Source: Kitasatospora cinereorecta
GTDB lineage: Bacteria > Actinomycetota > Actinomycetes > Streptomycetales > Streptomycetaceae
Assembly (NCBI RefSeq): GCF_024172095.1
Contig: NZ_JAMZDX010000001.1
Coordinates: 1,315,001 to 1,379,000, forward strand
Length of the DNA stretch: 64,000 nt
Direction of reading: 5' to 3'
Below are positions 42,146-49,899 of the stretch, piece by piece. Both the position numbers and the translations under genes were made by a program. How positions within the stretch are numbered: the first letter of the stretch is position 1; each line of letters starts with the position of its first letter. The notes under the pieces were generated by a model that worked only from the letters and a program-made list of their open reading frames with translations, was not told where the DNA came from and made no database searches.

Positions 42146-42906
42146 CTGCGGGTGAAGCCGTGGGTGTGGGCGATCGGGGTGAAGCCGCGGCGGGCGTACC
42201 ACTCGCGGGGCCAGTCGTCGGCGAGGGCGACCAGGAAGGTGAGGCGGTGGCCGGGGGTGGTGGCGGCCCGGTGCAGGGCGGAGGTCAGGACGGCGTCGCC
42301 GAGGCCGCGGCCGCGGCGGGGCTCGTCGGTGGCGACGTCCTCGATCTGGGCGATGCCGGTGGTGGTGTCCTGGTAGAGGTCGGCCCAGCTGCCGATCGCG
42401 CCGTCGCTGTCCCGGACGGCGAGGAAGTCGACCAGGTCGGCGCCGCGGTGCCGCAGCCGCCGCCGGTTGCAGAGCTGGAGCAGCACCTCCTCGCTGGTGT
42501 CGGGCAGCCACCGGCGCCACTGCCCGAGCTCGGCGGGCCGCAGGTCCTCGGCGGTGACGGTGCGTGCCCCGCCGTCGCCGGGCGCCGTACCCGTGTGCAC
42601 CATCAGCACCTCGGCGCTGTGCTCGTAGCCGACAGCGGTGAGCAGGGGAGCGGCGGCCCGGCCGAGCGCGTCGTCTAGGACGGTGATCCGACGGTGGTTC
42701 AGGTGCCCGAGGGTGCGGTCGGCGAGTCCTTCGAGGTCGGTGCCGGAGACGGCCCGTTCGACGAAGAGCTGGTTGTGCTCGTGCGAGCCGCGGAACTCCT
42801 CGTCCAGGACGACGAAGCCGCCCGCCACCTCGATCACCCGGGCGGCCTGGCGCCGGGCGAAGGCGATCCGGAAGTCCAGGGCGACACTCAGAAGATCATC
42901 AGACAT
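42142..42906 (-). CDS. GNAT family N-acetyltransferase
   Basis: This 254-aa protein has a C-terminal GNAT domain (about 125-254): IAQIEDVATDEPRRGRGLGD contains the acetyl-CoA-binding R/Q-x-x-G-x-G loop, and DDWPREWYARRGF the usual Tyr. The N-terminal half (GGFVVLDEEFRGSHEHNQLF; ALGRAAAPLLTAVGYEHSAE) is a degenerate first GNAT-like unit. The acceptor is unknown. The ATG is at 42906; the divergent M48 protease gene starts 63 bases away. Confidence 0.82.
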   Translation of the reverse strand: MSDDLLSVALDFRIAFARRQAARVIEVAGGFVVLDEEFRGSHEHNQLFVERAVSGTDLEGLADRTLGHLNHRRITVLDDALGRAAAPLLTAVGYEHSAEVLMVHTGTAPGDGGARTVTAEDLRPAELGQWRRWLPDTSEEVLLQLCNRRRLRHRGADLVDFLAVRDSDGAIGSWADLYQDTTTGIAQIEDVATDEPRRGRGLGDAVLTSALHRAATTPGHRLTFLVALADDWPREWYARRGFTPIAHTHGFTRS

Positions 42907-42969
42907 TCCGCCATGGTAAGGAGGCGCGAGCGCGGCGTCCCGGGATTTTCGCCCGCGTAGGGTGGTGCC

Positions 42970-44103
42970 GTGGCAGAGGACTTCACGGCCGAACAGGTCG
43001 CCCGCGGACGCGCTCTGCGCCGGGCGCAGGTGCCCTGGCTGCTCGGCGGCCGGGCGGTCGCACTGGCGCTCACCCTGGTGGTCGGGCTGACCCCGGCCGG
43101 GGCCGGCCTGGTGACCTGGGCCGGCGGGCTGTTCGGCGGCTCGCGCACCGCCGAGGTGCTGGCCGGCGCGGCGGCCCTCGTGCTGCTGGGCCAGGCGGTG
43201 GGGCTGCCGTTCGGCGCCCGGGTGCGGGTGATCCGCCGCGGCTACGGCCTGGTGACCCAGGGCTGGGCCGGCTGGGCGGTGGACGCGCTGCGGGGGCTGG
43301 CGCTCACCCTGGTGCTGGTCCTCCCGCTCGCCTGGGGCCTGTACGCGCTGACCGCGCACGCGCCGCAGCGCTGGTGGGTGCCGGCCGCCGGGGCGGCGGC
43401 CGCCCTGACGGTGGCGCTCTCCTTCCTCCACCCGCTGCTGATCGAGCCGGTCTTCAACCGCTTCTCCCCGATGCCGGAGGGCGAACTGCGGTCCGCTCTG
43501 CTGGGGTTGGCCGAGCGGGACGCCATCCGGGTGCGCTCGGTGCTGGTCGCCGACGCCTCCCGGCGCACCACCGCGCTCAACGCCTATGTCTCCGGCTTCG
43601 GCGCGACCCGGCGGATCGTCGCCTACGACACCCTGCTGACCACCGCCGAGCCGCGCGAGGTCGAACTGGTGGTGGCCCACGAACTCGGCCATGTGAAGCA
43701 CCGGGACGTGGCCCTCGGCACGGTGCTGGGCGCACTCGGTGCGGCGGTGGCGGTCTGCGTGCTCGGCCTGCTGACCGCGTGGCCGCCGCTGCTGTCGGCG
43801 GCCGGCGCCACCGACGCGGCCGACCCGCGCTCGCTGCCGCTGCTGGCCGCGTGCGCGGCGCTGATCGGCGCGGTGTCCGGCCCGGCGCAGTGCGCGGTGA
43901 GCCGCCGGATCGAGGCCCGGGCCGACCGGCACGCCCTCGAACTGACCGGCGACCCCGAGCAGTTCATCGCGATGCAGCGCCGCTTGGCGGTGGCCAACGT
44001 CGCCGACGTGGACCCGCCGCGGATCCTGGAGCTGCTCTTCGCCACCCACCCGAGCTCGGTCCGCCGGATCGCCGCCGCCCGCGCCTGGCGCCCGCAGACC
44101 TGA
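42970..44103 (+). CDS. M48 family membrane zinc metallopeptidase (STE24/HtpX-like)
   Basis: This 377-aa integral membrane protease has at least five hydrophobic helices, the zinc motif HELGH at about residues 237-241 (VVAHELGHVKHRD) and the third ligand in EARADRHALELTGD. The FSPMPEGELRSALLGLAERD and HPSSVRRIAAARAW segments are typical of CAAX-protease-1-type enzymes. It probably degrades or processes membrane proteins. The GTG at 42970 has no ribosome site; TAGGGT (42958-42963) lies six bases before it, consistent with a leaderless mRNA. Confidence 0.9.
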   Translation: MAEDFTAEQVARGRALRRAQVPWLLGGRAVALALTLVVGLTPAGAGLVTWAGGLFGGSRTAEVLAGAAALVLLGQAVGLPFGARVRVIRRGYGLVTQGWAGWAVDALRGLALTLVLVLPLAWGLYALTAHAPQRWWVPAAGAAAALTVALSFLHPLLIEPVFNRFSPMPEGELRSALLGLAERDAIRVRSVLVADASRRTTALNAYVSGFGATRRIVAYDTLLTTAEPREVELVVAHELGHVKHRDVALGTVLGALGAAVAVCVLGLLTAWPPLLSAAGATDAADPRSLPLLAACAALIGAVSGPAQCAVSRRIEARADRHALELTGDPEQFIAMQRRLAVANVADVDPPRILELLFATHPSSVRRIAAARAWRPQT

Positions 44104-44173
44104 CCCCGCGAATTGCGGTGGCGGCGGCCCACCGCGATCACGGACAATCCCCCGACGACCGAGGGGACCGACC

Positions 44174-44731
44174 ATGCCGCGACCAGCCGGACCGCCGCTG
44201 CTGCTGCTCGACGTGGACGGGCCGCTCGTCCCGTACACCGCGACGCCGGACCGCACTCCCGAGGGCTACCTCACCCACTGGGTGAAGCCCGCCTCCTGGG
44301 TCGCCCGCCACCGCGACCGGCCGCCGCAGGACGTCCCGCCGCTGCGGCTGTGGCTCAACCCGGCGCACGGCCCGGCACTGCTCGCCCTGCCGTACCGGCC
44401 GGTGTGGTGCACCACCTGGCAGGACGAGGCGAACGAGCACCTCTCCCCGCTCCTCGGCCTGCCTCGACTGCCGTACGTGCCCTGGCCGTCGATGCACCAC
44501 GGCGACCCGGACGGGCTGCACTGGAAGACCCGCCACCTGGTCGCCTGGGCCGCCGGCCGGCCGTTCGCCTGGGTGGACGACGAGGTGGAGCCGCAGGACG
44601 CCGAGTGGATCGCCGCCCACCATCCGGCGCCCGCGCTCACCCTGCCGGTCGACCACCGGGTGGGCCTGCGGCCCGCCGACTTCGTCGCCCTGGCCCGCTG
44701 GGCCGAGGATCTCTCCGGGAGTGTCGCGTGA
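44174..44731 (+). CDS. HAD-domain protein (RNA-repair-associated type)
   Basis: This 185-aa protein has HAD motif I as LLLLDVDGPLVPYTA, a Trp-rich middle (VWCTTWQDEANEHLSPLLGL) and a late acidic motif FAWVDDEVEPQDAEW. This pattern matches the small HAD proteins classed with the Swiss-army-knife RNA-repair group, but no RNA-repair partner is near. Its stop overlaps the MOSC gene start by 4 bp (GTGA), so the two are translationally coupled. Confidence 0.78.
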   Translation: MPRPAGPPLLLLDVDGPLVPYTATPDRTPEGYLTHWVKPASWVARHRDRPPQDVPPLRLWLNPAHGPALLALPYRPVWCTTWQDEANEHLSPLLGLPRLPYVPWPSMHHGDPDGLHWKTRHLVAWAAGRPFAWVDDEVEPQDAEWIAAHHPAPALTLPVDHRVGLRPADFVALARWAEDLSGSVA

Positions 44732-45522
44732 TCCTGAAGTCCCTGTACCGCTACCCCGTGAAGTCCCTGCTGGGCGAGGAGTTGGCGGAGAGCGCGGTGA
44801 CCGGGCGGGGCCTGGCGGGCGACCGGGAGTTCGCGCTGCTGGACGTGGAGAGCGGCCGGATCGCCAGCGCCAAGTACCCGCGCACCTGGCAGCGGCTGCT
44901 CACCCTCACCGGCGGCCCCGGCGGCGCGGTCACCGGCCCGGACGGCGGCCGGCTCGACGAGGCGGCGCTCACCGCACTGCTCGGCCGGACGGTCACGGTG
45001 ATCGGCTCCCGGCCGGACGGCGCCGAACTGCAGCGCGCCGTCCCCGAGGAGGTGCTGGCGAGCGGCCCGGACCAGGAGGTGGCGGCCACCGTGCACGCCT
45101 TCGGCAGCGCCGCCCCGCCCGGCACCTTCTTCGACTTCGCCCCGATCCACCTGGTCACCACCGCCACCCTGGAGCGGATCGCCGAACTCGGCCCGCGCGG
45201 CGCCGCCGAGGCCGAGCGCTACCGCCCCAACCTGGTGCTGGCCGGCGCCGGCGAGCCGTTCGAGGAGAACACCTGGACCGGCCGCGAACTGACCGTCGGC
45301 CCGGAGGTGCGGCTGCGCGTGCTGCTGCCCACCCCGCGCTGCGCCGTCCCGACGCTGGCGCACGGCGGGCTGCCGCGTGACCCGGACGCGCTGCGGACCC
45401 CCGCCCGCCACAACCGGGTGGAGCCGCTGCCGGGCCTCGGCCCGCTGCCCTGCGTCGGCGCGTACGCCGAGGTGGTGACCGGCGGCCGGATCGCCCGCGG
45501 TGACCGGGTCGTCCTCGACTGA
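44728..45522 (+). CDS. MOSC-domain protein with N-terminal beta barrel
   Basis: This 264-aa protein has a MOSC N-terminal domain (ILKSLYRYPVKSLLGEELAE; GLAGDREFALLDVESGRIAS). The MOSC core follows (RYRPNLVLAGAGEPFEENTW; RVLLPTPRCAVPTLAHGGLP, with the conserved Cys that carries sulfur in the moco-sulfurase fold). Such proteins bind the molybdenum cofactor and act in reductase or sulfur-transfer reactions. It starts with the GTG at 44728 inside the end of the HAD gene and ends three bases from the convergent cobC-like stop. Confidence 0.87.
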   Translation: MILKSLYRYPVKSLLGEELAESAVTGRGLAGDREFALLDVESGRIASAKYPRTWQRLLTLTGGPGGAVTGPDGGRLDEAALTALLGRTVTVIGSRPDGAELQRAVPEEVLASGPDQEVAATVHAFGSAAPPGTFFDFAPIHLVTTATLERIAELGPRGAAEAERYRPNLVLAGAGEPFEENTWTGRELTVGPEVRLRVLLPTPRCAVPTLAHGGLPRDPDALRTPARHNRVEPLPGLGPLPCVGAYAEVVTGGRIARGDRVVLD

Positions 45523-45525
45523 GGG

Positions 45526-46566
45526 TCAGACGCCGACGGCCGCGGCCAGGGCGGCGAGGAAGCGGTCGGTGGTCCGCTCGTCGCGGACCGCGATCCGCAG
45601 CCAGTCGGCGCCGAGGCCGGGGAAGGTGTCACCGCGGCGGACCGCGAACCCGGCCGCCCGCAGCCGCTCGCGCACCCCGGCCGCGCCGGCCAGTTCGATC
45701 AGCACGAAGGAGGCGGTCGGCTCGCCGTGCACCCGCACTCCCGGCAGCGCGGCGAGGCCCTTGAGCAGGTACGTCCGCTGCTCGGCGGTGGCCTCGGCGG
45801 CCTGTTCGGCCTCGGCCAGCGCGGCGGGGGAACTGCACGCCTCGGCGGCGACCAGGGCCGGGGTGGAGACCGGCCAGAGCGGCTGGGCGGCGGCGAGTTC
45901 GGCGATCAGCGCGGCCGGGCCGAGGACGTAGCCGATCCGCAGGCCGGCCAGGCCCCAGGTCTTGGTCAGGCTGCGCAGCACCACCACCTGCCCGGGCAGG
46001 TCGCGGACGGATGCCAGCGACTCGGGCTCGCCGGGGACGGCGTCCATGAACGCCTCGTCCACCACCAGGGTGCGGCCGGGCCGGGCCAGCGCCGCGACGG
46101 CCGCCGCCGGGTGCAGCACGGACGTCGGGTTGGTCGGGTTGCCGACCACGACCAGGTCGGCGTCGTCGGGCACCGCGCCGGGGGTCAGCCGGAAGCCCGC
46201 GTCGGCGGTCAGCAGCGCCCGGTGGACCGGGTGGCCGGCGTCGCGCAGCGCCGCCTCCGGCTCGGTGAACTGCGGGTGCACCACGGTCGCCCGGCGCGGC
46301 CGGAGCACCCGGGCGAGCAGCACGAACGCCTCGGCGGCGCCGGAGGTGAGCAGCACCTCGGCCACCGGCCGCCGGTGCCGGGCCGCCACGGCCGCACGGG
46401 CGGCCGTCCCGTCCGGGTAGGCCGCGAGGTCGCCGAGGGTCGCGGCGAGGCGCTCGCGCAGCCAGTCGGGCGGGGTGCCGGTGCGGACGTTCACCGCGAG
46501 GTCGACCAGACCGGGGGTGCGGACCTCGGCGTCACCGTGGTGGCGCAGGTCGGGCTCGGGGCTCAC
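45526..46566 (-). CDS. CobC-like PLP-dependent aminotransferase (Rv2231c type)
   Basis: This 346-aa fold-type I PLP enzyme of the threonine-phosphate decarboxylase/histidinol-phosphate aminotransferase group shows LTSGAAEAFVLLARVLRP, VVVGNPTNPTSVLHP, LVVDEAFMDAVPGE and VLRSLTKTWGLAGLRIGYVL (Schiff-base Lys in SLTKTWG). In cobalamin synthesis CobC/CobD-type decarboxylases make the aminopropanol precursor. The GTG at 46566 overlaps a cbiG-like stop (GTGA). The first 91 codons lie inside a perfect 475-bp duplication, so an identical but truncated copy of this N-terminus stands just upstream. Confidence 0.85.
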   Translation of the reverse strand: MSPEPDLRHHGDAEVRTPGLVDLAVNVRTGTPPDWLRERLAATLGDLAAYPDGTAARAAVAARHRRPVAEVLLTSGAAEAFVLLARVLRPRRATVVHPQFTEPEAALRDAGHPVHRALLTADAGFRLTPGAVPDDADLVVVGNPTNPTSVLHPAAAVAALARPGRTLVVDEAFMDAVPGEPESLASVRDLPGQVVVLRSLTKTWGLAGLRIGYVLGPAALIAELAAAQPLWPVSTPALVAAEACSSPAALAEAEQAAEATAEQRTYLLKGLAALPGVRVHGEPTASFVLIELAGAAGVRERLRAAGFAVRRGDTFPGLGADWLRIAVRDERTTDRFLAALAAAVGV

Positions 46567-46778
46567 GTCGGGTCTCCTGTCCGCTCGGCGGGGGTGGCTC
46601 GGGGCCGGGCCGCCGCGAGGGCCACCGCGACGGTCGGCGAGGTCAGCTTGGGCACCAGCAGGACGCCGCCGGGCGCCGAGGCCAGCGCGGCGGCCTCGGC
46701 CACGCTCGGGGTGCCGACGGCCGTACGGGCCGCCCCGGAGGGGTGCGGCACCGGTACGCCGGCCAGCAGCGCGGCCGG
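46563..46778 (-). pseudogene. duplicated 3' fragment of the cbiG/cobE-like gene
   Basis: This stretch of copy A encodes the last 60-70 residues of the CbiG/CobE-like protein (ARTAVGTPSVAEAAALASAP to the stop at 46563), without its 5' end. It has an internal ATG but is most likely a non-functional by-product of the duplication. It lies directly before the intact cobC-like gene and keeps the original overlapping stop/start. Confidence 0.75.
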
Positions 46779-47041
46779 AGCACCCGGGCGAGCAGCACGA
46801 ACGCCTCGGCGGCGCCGGAGGTGAGCAGCACCTCGGCCACCGGCCGCCGGTGCCGGGCCGCCACGGCCGCACGGGCGGCCGTCCCGTCCGGGTAGGCCGC
46901 GAGGTCGCCGAGGGTCGCGGCGAGGCGCTCGCGCAGCCAGTCGGGCGGGGTGCCGGTGCGGACGTTCACCGCGAGGTCGACCAGACCGGGGGTGCGGACC
47001 TCGGCGTCACCGTGGTGGCGCAGGTCGGGCTCGGGGCTCAC
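46643..47041 (-). pseudogene. truncated duplicate of the cobC-like gene
   Basis: From the GTG at 47041 this frame repeats the first 91 residues of the CobC-like protein exactly (to FVLLARVLRPR). At the duplication junction it then runs into 41 unrelated Arg/Pro-rich residues read out of frame from cbiG-like sequence. It lacks the PLP-binding Lys and most of the fold, so it is a broken gene, although translational coupling to cbiG-like may still express it. Confidence 0.8.
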
Positions 47042-47454
47042 GTCGGGTCTCCTGTCCGCTCGGCGGGGGTGGCTCGGGGCCGGGCCGCCGCGAGGGCCAC
47101 CGCGACGGTCGGCGAGGTCAGCTTGGGCACCAGCAGGACGCCGCCGGGCGCCGAGGCCAGCGCGGCGGCCTCGGCCACGCTCGGGGTGCCGACGGCCGTA
47201 CGGGCCGCCCCGGAGGGGTGCGGCACCGGTACGCCGGCCAGCAGCGCGGCCGGGTGGCCGACCAGCGGGACGCCCAGTGCCAGGGCGGCCGAGCGCAGGC
47301 CCGGCTCACCGGTCTTGGCGTCGAGGGTGGCCAGCAGGACGACCGCGCCCCGCGGCAGAGCGGCCGCGGCGAGCGCGGAGTCGATCAGCCGGAGCACCTC
47401 GGCGCCGTCCGCGCCGCGGCGGGCGCCGACCCCGACCACCACGCGCTGCTCCAC
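47038..47454 (-). CDS. CbiG C-terminal/CobE-like cobalamin biosynthesis protein
   Basis: This 138-aa protein matches the CobE/CbiG C-terminal domain: RVVVGVGARRGADGAEVLRL at the N-terminus, VVLLATLDAKTGEPGLRSAA in the middle, then PHPSGAARTAVGTPSVAEAA with the conserved SVAEAAAL. It takes part in corrin ring contraction chemistry or metal handling; the exact role of the stand-alone domain is unclear. The GTG at 47454 follows GAGAGGAAG; an upstream GTG at 47508 has no such site. Its 3' end lies in copy B of the 475-bp duplication and remains intact. Confidence 0.82.
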   Translation of the reverse strand: MEQRVVVGVGARRGADGAEVLRLIDSALAAAALPRGAVVLLATLDAKTGEPGLRSAALALGVPLVGHPAALLAGVPVPHPSGAARTAVGTPSVAEAAALASAPGGVLLVPKLTSPTVAVALAAARPRATPAERTGDPT

Positions 47455-47597
47455 CGGGTCTTCCTCTCGTGCCCGGTACGTCCGGATCCGGACGATCCCA
47501 CCACGCACGGCTGATGCGGGTCAATCGACACGGATGTGAGCTGCGCCCCGTCCCGCGACCGGGCCGGTCGCCGGGTCTTCACCCGGCCGCCTCGACC

Positions 47598-47619
47598 GTT
47601 CTTCTGCCCTTCACCCTTC
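47598..47619 (+). promoter_or_regulatory. possible PHO box (two direct-repeat units)
   Basis: GTTCTTCTGCC and CTTCACCCTTC are adjacent 11-base units that partly match the Streptomyces PhoP repeat GTTCACCCGGC (7 and 8 of 11). A better single unit, CTTCACCCGGC, lies at 47577 but out of phase. They sit about 30 bases upstream of a -10-like TAGGGT (47648-47653) for the secreted phosphoesterase gene. Tentative. Confidence 0.3.
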
Positions 47620-47703
47620 TTGCCGGGTCACGTCAACCCAGCGACCCTAGGGTGACGGCGCTCCACCCCCACACCCTGTCAGTCCCTCGCCAGGAGGACA
47701 GCA

Positions 47704-48594
47704 ATGACCGCCGCTCAGAACCCGAAGCGCACCAAGCGCACCCTCACCGCCATCGGCAGCACGGTGGCGCTCGCCGCCGGCTCGCTCGGCCTGTGGGCCG
47801 CCACCGGCACCGCCGCCCACGCCGCCACCCTGCCCACCCCCGACCACGTCGTGGTCGTGGTCATGGAGAACCACGCCTACACCCAGGTGATCGGCAGCTC
47901 CAGCGCCCCGTACATCAACAACACCCTGAAGGCGGGCGGGGCCAACCTCACCCAGTCGTTCGGCCTGACCCACCCGAGCGAGCCCAACTACTACATGCTG
48001 TTCTCCGGCTCCAACCAGGGCCGCACCGACGACAGCTGTGTGGGCGTCGGCTCGATCTCCGCGCCGAACCTGGCGTCCGAGCTGATCGCCGCCGGCCTGA
48101 CCTGGAAGAGCTACAACGAGTCGCTGCCGAGCCAGGGTTCGACCGTCTGCTCCAGCGGCAACTACGCGCAGAAGCACAACCCGTGGTTCGGCTTCTCCAA
48201 CGTGCCGACCAACACCGCCATGACCATGACCCAGTTCCCGACCGACTACACCACCCTGCCCAAGGTGTCGTTCGTCGTGCCGAACCTGTGCAGCGACATG
48301 CACGACTGCTCGGTCTCCACCGGCGACACCTGGATCAAGAACAACCTGAGCGCGTACGCGACCTGGGCGCAGGCCCACAACTCGATGCTCGTCGTGACCT
48401 TCGACGAGGACAACAAGCTGTCCGGCAACCGCATCCCGACCGTGATCTACGGCCAGCACGTCGCCGCGGGCAGCTCCACCGCCACCACCTACAACCACTA
48501 CAACGTGCTGCGCACCCTGGAGGACCTGGCCGGCCTGTCCACCCACGCGGGCAACGCCGCCTCCGCCTCCGACATCACCGGTATCTGGAACTGA
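47704..48594 (+). CDS. secreted phosphoesterase (acid phosphatase/phospholipase C family)
   Basis: This 296-aa exported protein has a signal peptide of about 40 residues ending AAHA, then a phosphoesterase (PF04185-like) domain with HVVVVVMENHAYTQVIGSSS (metal-ligand Glu-Asn near the N-terminus), LTHPSEPNYYMLFSGSN, FVVPNLCSDMHDCS and the C-terminal VVTFDEDNKLSGNRIPTVIY. The family includes AcpA-type acid phosphatases and phospholipases C. It heads a run with an MFS gene six bases downstream and a TolB-like gene overlapping that. Confidence 0.88.
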   Translation: MTAAQNPKRTKRTLTAIGSTVALAAGSLGLWAATGTAAHAATLPTPDHVVVVVMENHAYTQVIGSSSAPYINNTLKAGGANLTQSFGLTHPSEPNYYMLFSGSNQGRTDDSCVGVGSISAPNLASELIAAGLTWKSYNESLPSQGSTVCSSGNYAQKHNPWFGFSNVPTNTAMTMTQFPTDYTTLPKVSFVVPNLCSDMHDCSVSTGDTWIKNNLSAYATWAQAHNSMLVVTFDEDNKLSGNRIPTVIYGQHVAAGSSTATTYNHYNVLRTLEDLAGLSTHAGNAASASDITGIWN

Positions 48595-48600
48595 CGCCGG

Positions 48601-49899
48601 ATGTACCTCGCGGACTCGCGTCAATCCAAGAGCCGCGCCAGCACCAACGAGGCCGTCGCCCCGGACACCCGTCCGGGGCGGCGCGCCGCCGCGATCCCCG
48701 GCACCGTGCTCGCCCTCGGGGCGGTCAGCCTGGTGACCGACGTCTCCTCGGAGATGGTCAGCGCGGTGCTGCCGCTGTACGTGGTCGCCGCGCTGGGCCT
48801 GTCCCCGCTCGGCTTCGGTCTGCTGGACGGCATCAACAACGGCGTCGGCGCCCTGGTCCGGCTGCTCGGCGGCCACCTGGCCGACCGCGGCGGCAGCCGG
48901 CACAAGGCGGTGGCGGCGGTCGGCTACGGCCTGTCCGCCGTCTGCAAGCCGCTGCTGCTCCTCGTCCACACCCTCCCCCTGATCAGCGGCGTGCTCGCGG
49001 TGGACCGCACCGGCAAGGGCCTGCGCACCGCCCCGCGCGACGCGATGATCTCGCTCGCCACCGCACCCGAGCACCGCGGCCGGGCGTTCGGCGTCCACCG
49101 CGCCATGGACACCACCGGCGCCCTGCTCGGCCCGCTGCTCGCCTTCGCCATCCTGCGTCTGACGGTCGACGGGTACGACGCGGTGTTCGCGGTCAGCGGC
49201 TGCGTGGCCGCGCTCGGCGTGCTGGTGCTGCTGCTCTTCGTCCCCGGCCGGGTGCGCGAGAGCGAGCCCGCCGTCCGGCCCACCCTGCGCGACGCCGTCG
49301 TCCTGCTGCGCCGCCCCGCCCTGCGCCGGCTCACCCTGTGCGCGGTGCTGCTGGGCCTGACCACCGTCAGCGACTCCTTCCTCTACCTGCTGCTGCAGCG
49401 CGAACTCCACCTCTCCGCCCACCTGTTCCCGCTGCTGCCGCTCGGCACCGCGGCGGTCTTCCTGCTGCTCGCCGTCCCGCTCGGGATGCTCGCCGACACG
49501 ATCGGCCGGCGCACCCTCTTCCTGGCCGGCCACGGTGCCCTGCTCGCCGGGTACGGCCTGGTGCTCACGCTGCACGGCCCGGCGGTGATCCCGGCGGTCC
49601 TGCTGCTGCACGGCACCTTCTACGCCGCCACCGACGGGGTGCTGGCCGCCGCCACCGCCGGGACCGTCCCGGCCGACCAGCAGGGCGCCGGGCAGGCCCT
49701 GGTGGGCACCGGACAGGCCCTCGCCCGGTTCGTCTGCTCGCTGGCCTTCGGCGCCCTGTGGAGCGTCTGGGGCGGCCGGACCGCCCTCGCCGTCACCGCC
49801 ACCGGGCTGGCCGTCGCCGCCCTCACCGCCACCGCCCTGCTCCGCCCGGACCGCTCCGCGCCCACCGACCCGACCGAGGACGAGGTGTCCGCCGCATGA
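48601..49899 (+). CDS. MFS transporter of the secreted-phosphatase operon
   Basis: This 432-aa protein has about 12 helices starting at PGTVLALGAVSLVTDVSSEM. The cytoplasmic loop GGHLADRGGSRHKAVAAVGY and FGVHRAMDTTGALLGPLLAF match an MFS group common in bacteria beside phosphatase genes. It starts six bases after the phosphoesterase stop without its own ribosome site, so it is translationally coupled. It may move the product released by the phosphoesterase, though the substrate is unknown. Confidence 0.85.
   Translation: MYLADSRQSKSRASTNEAVAPDTRPGRRAAAIPGTVLALGAVSLVTDVSSEMVSAVLPLYVVAALGLSPLGFGLLDGINNGVGALVRLLGGHLADRGGSRHKAVAAVGYGLSAVCKPLLLLVHTLPLISGVLAVDRTGKGLRTAPRDAMISLATAPEHRGRAFGVHRAMDTTGALLGPLLAFAILRLTVDGYDAVFAVSGCVAALGVLVLLLFVPGRVRESEPAVRPTLRDAVVLLRRPALRRLTLCAVLLGLTTVSDSFLYLLLQRELHLSAHLFPLLPLGTAAVFLLLAVPLGMLADTIGRRTLFLAGHGALLAGYGLVLTLHGPAVIPAVLLLHGTFYAATDGVLAAATAGTVPADQQGAGQALVGTGQALARFVCSLAFGALWSVWGGRTALAVTATGLAVAALTATALLRPDRSAPTDPTEDEVSAA

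Larger units (their letters stand above)
46294..47253. repeat. perfect 475-bp tandem duplication across the cobE-like/cobC-like junction
   Basis: Copy A is 46294-46768 and copy B 46769-47243, followed by the first 10 bases of the unit again (47244-47253). I compared the copies line by line and saw no difference. The boundary is a 10-base microhomology, GCGCGGCCGG, at 46294, 46769 and 47244. Each copy carries the 3' end of the cbiG/cobE-like gene, the GTGA overlap and the first 91 codons of the cobC-like gene. No transposase or terminal inverted repeat is present. Confidence 0.9.

Noticed and set aside
46294-47253. Insertion sequence or transposon as cause of the 475-bp duplication
   Set aside because: There is no transposase, terminal inverted repeat or target-site duplication; only 10-bp microhomology is present, so slippage/unequal exchange or assembly error is more likely.
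47455-47703. Possible cobalamin riboswitch before the cobE-like gene
   Set aside because: I could not find the B12-box or the conserved core in the 5' region on either strand; the operon leader for cobD lies outside the window.
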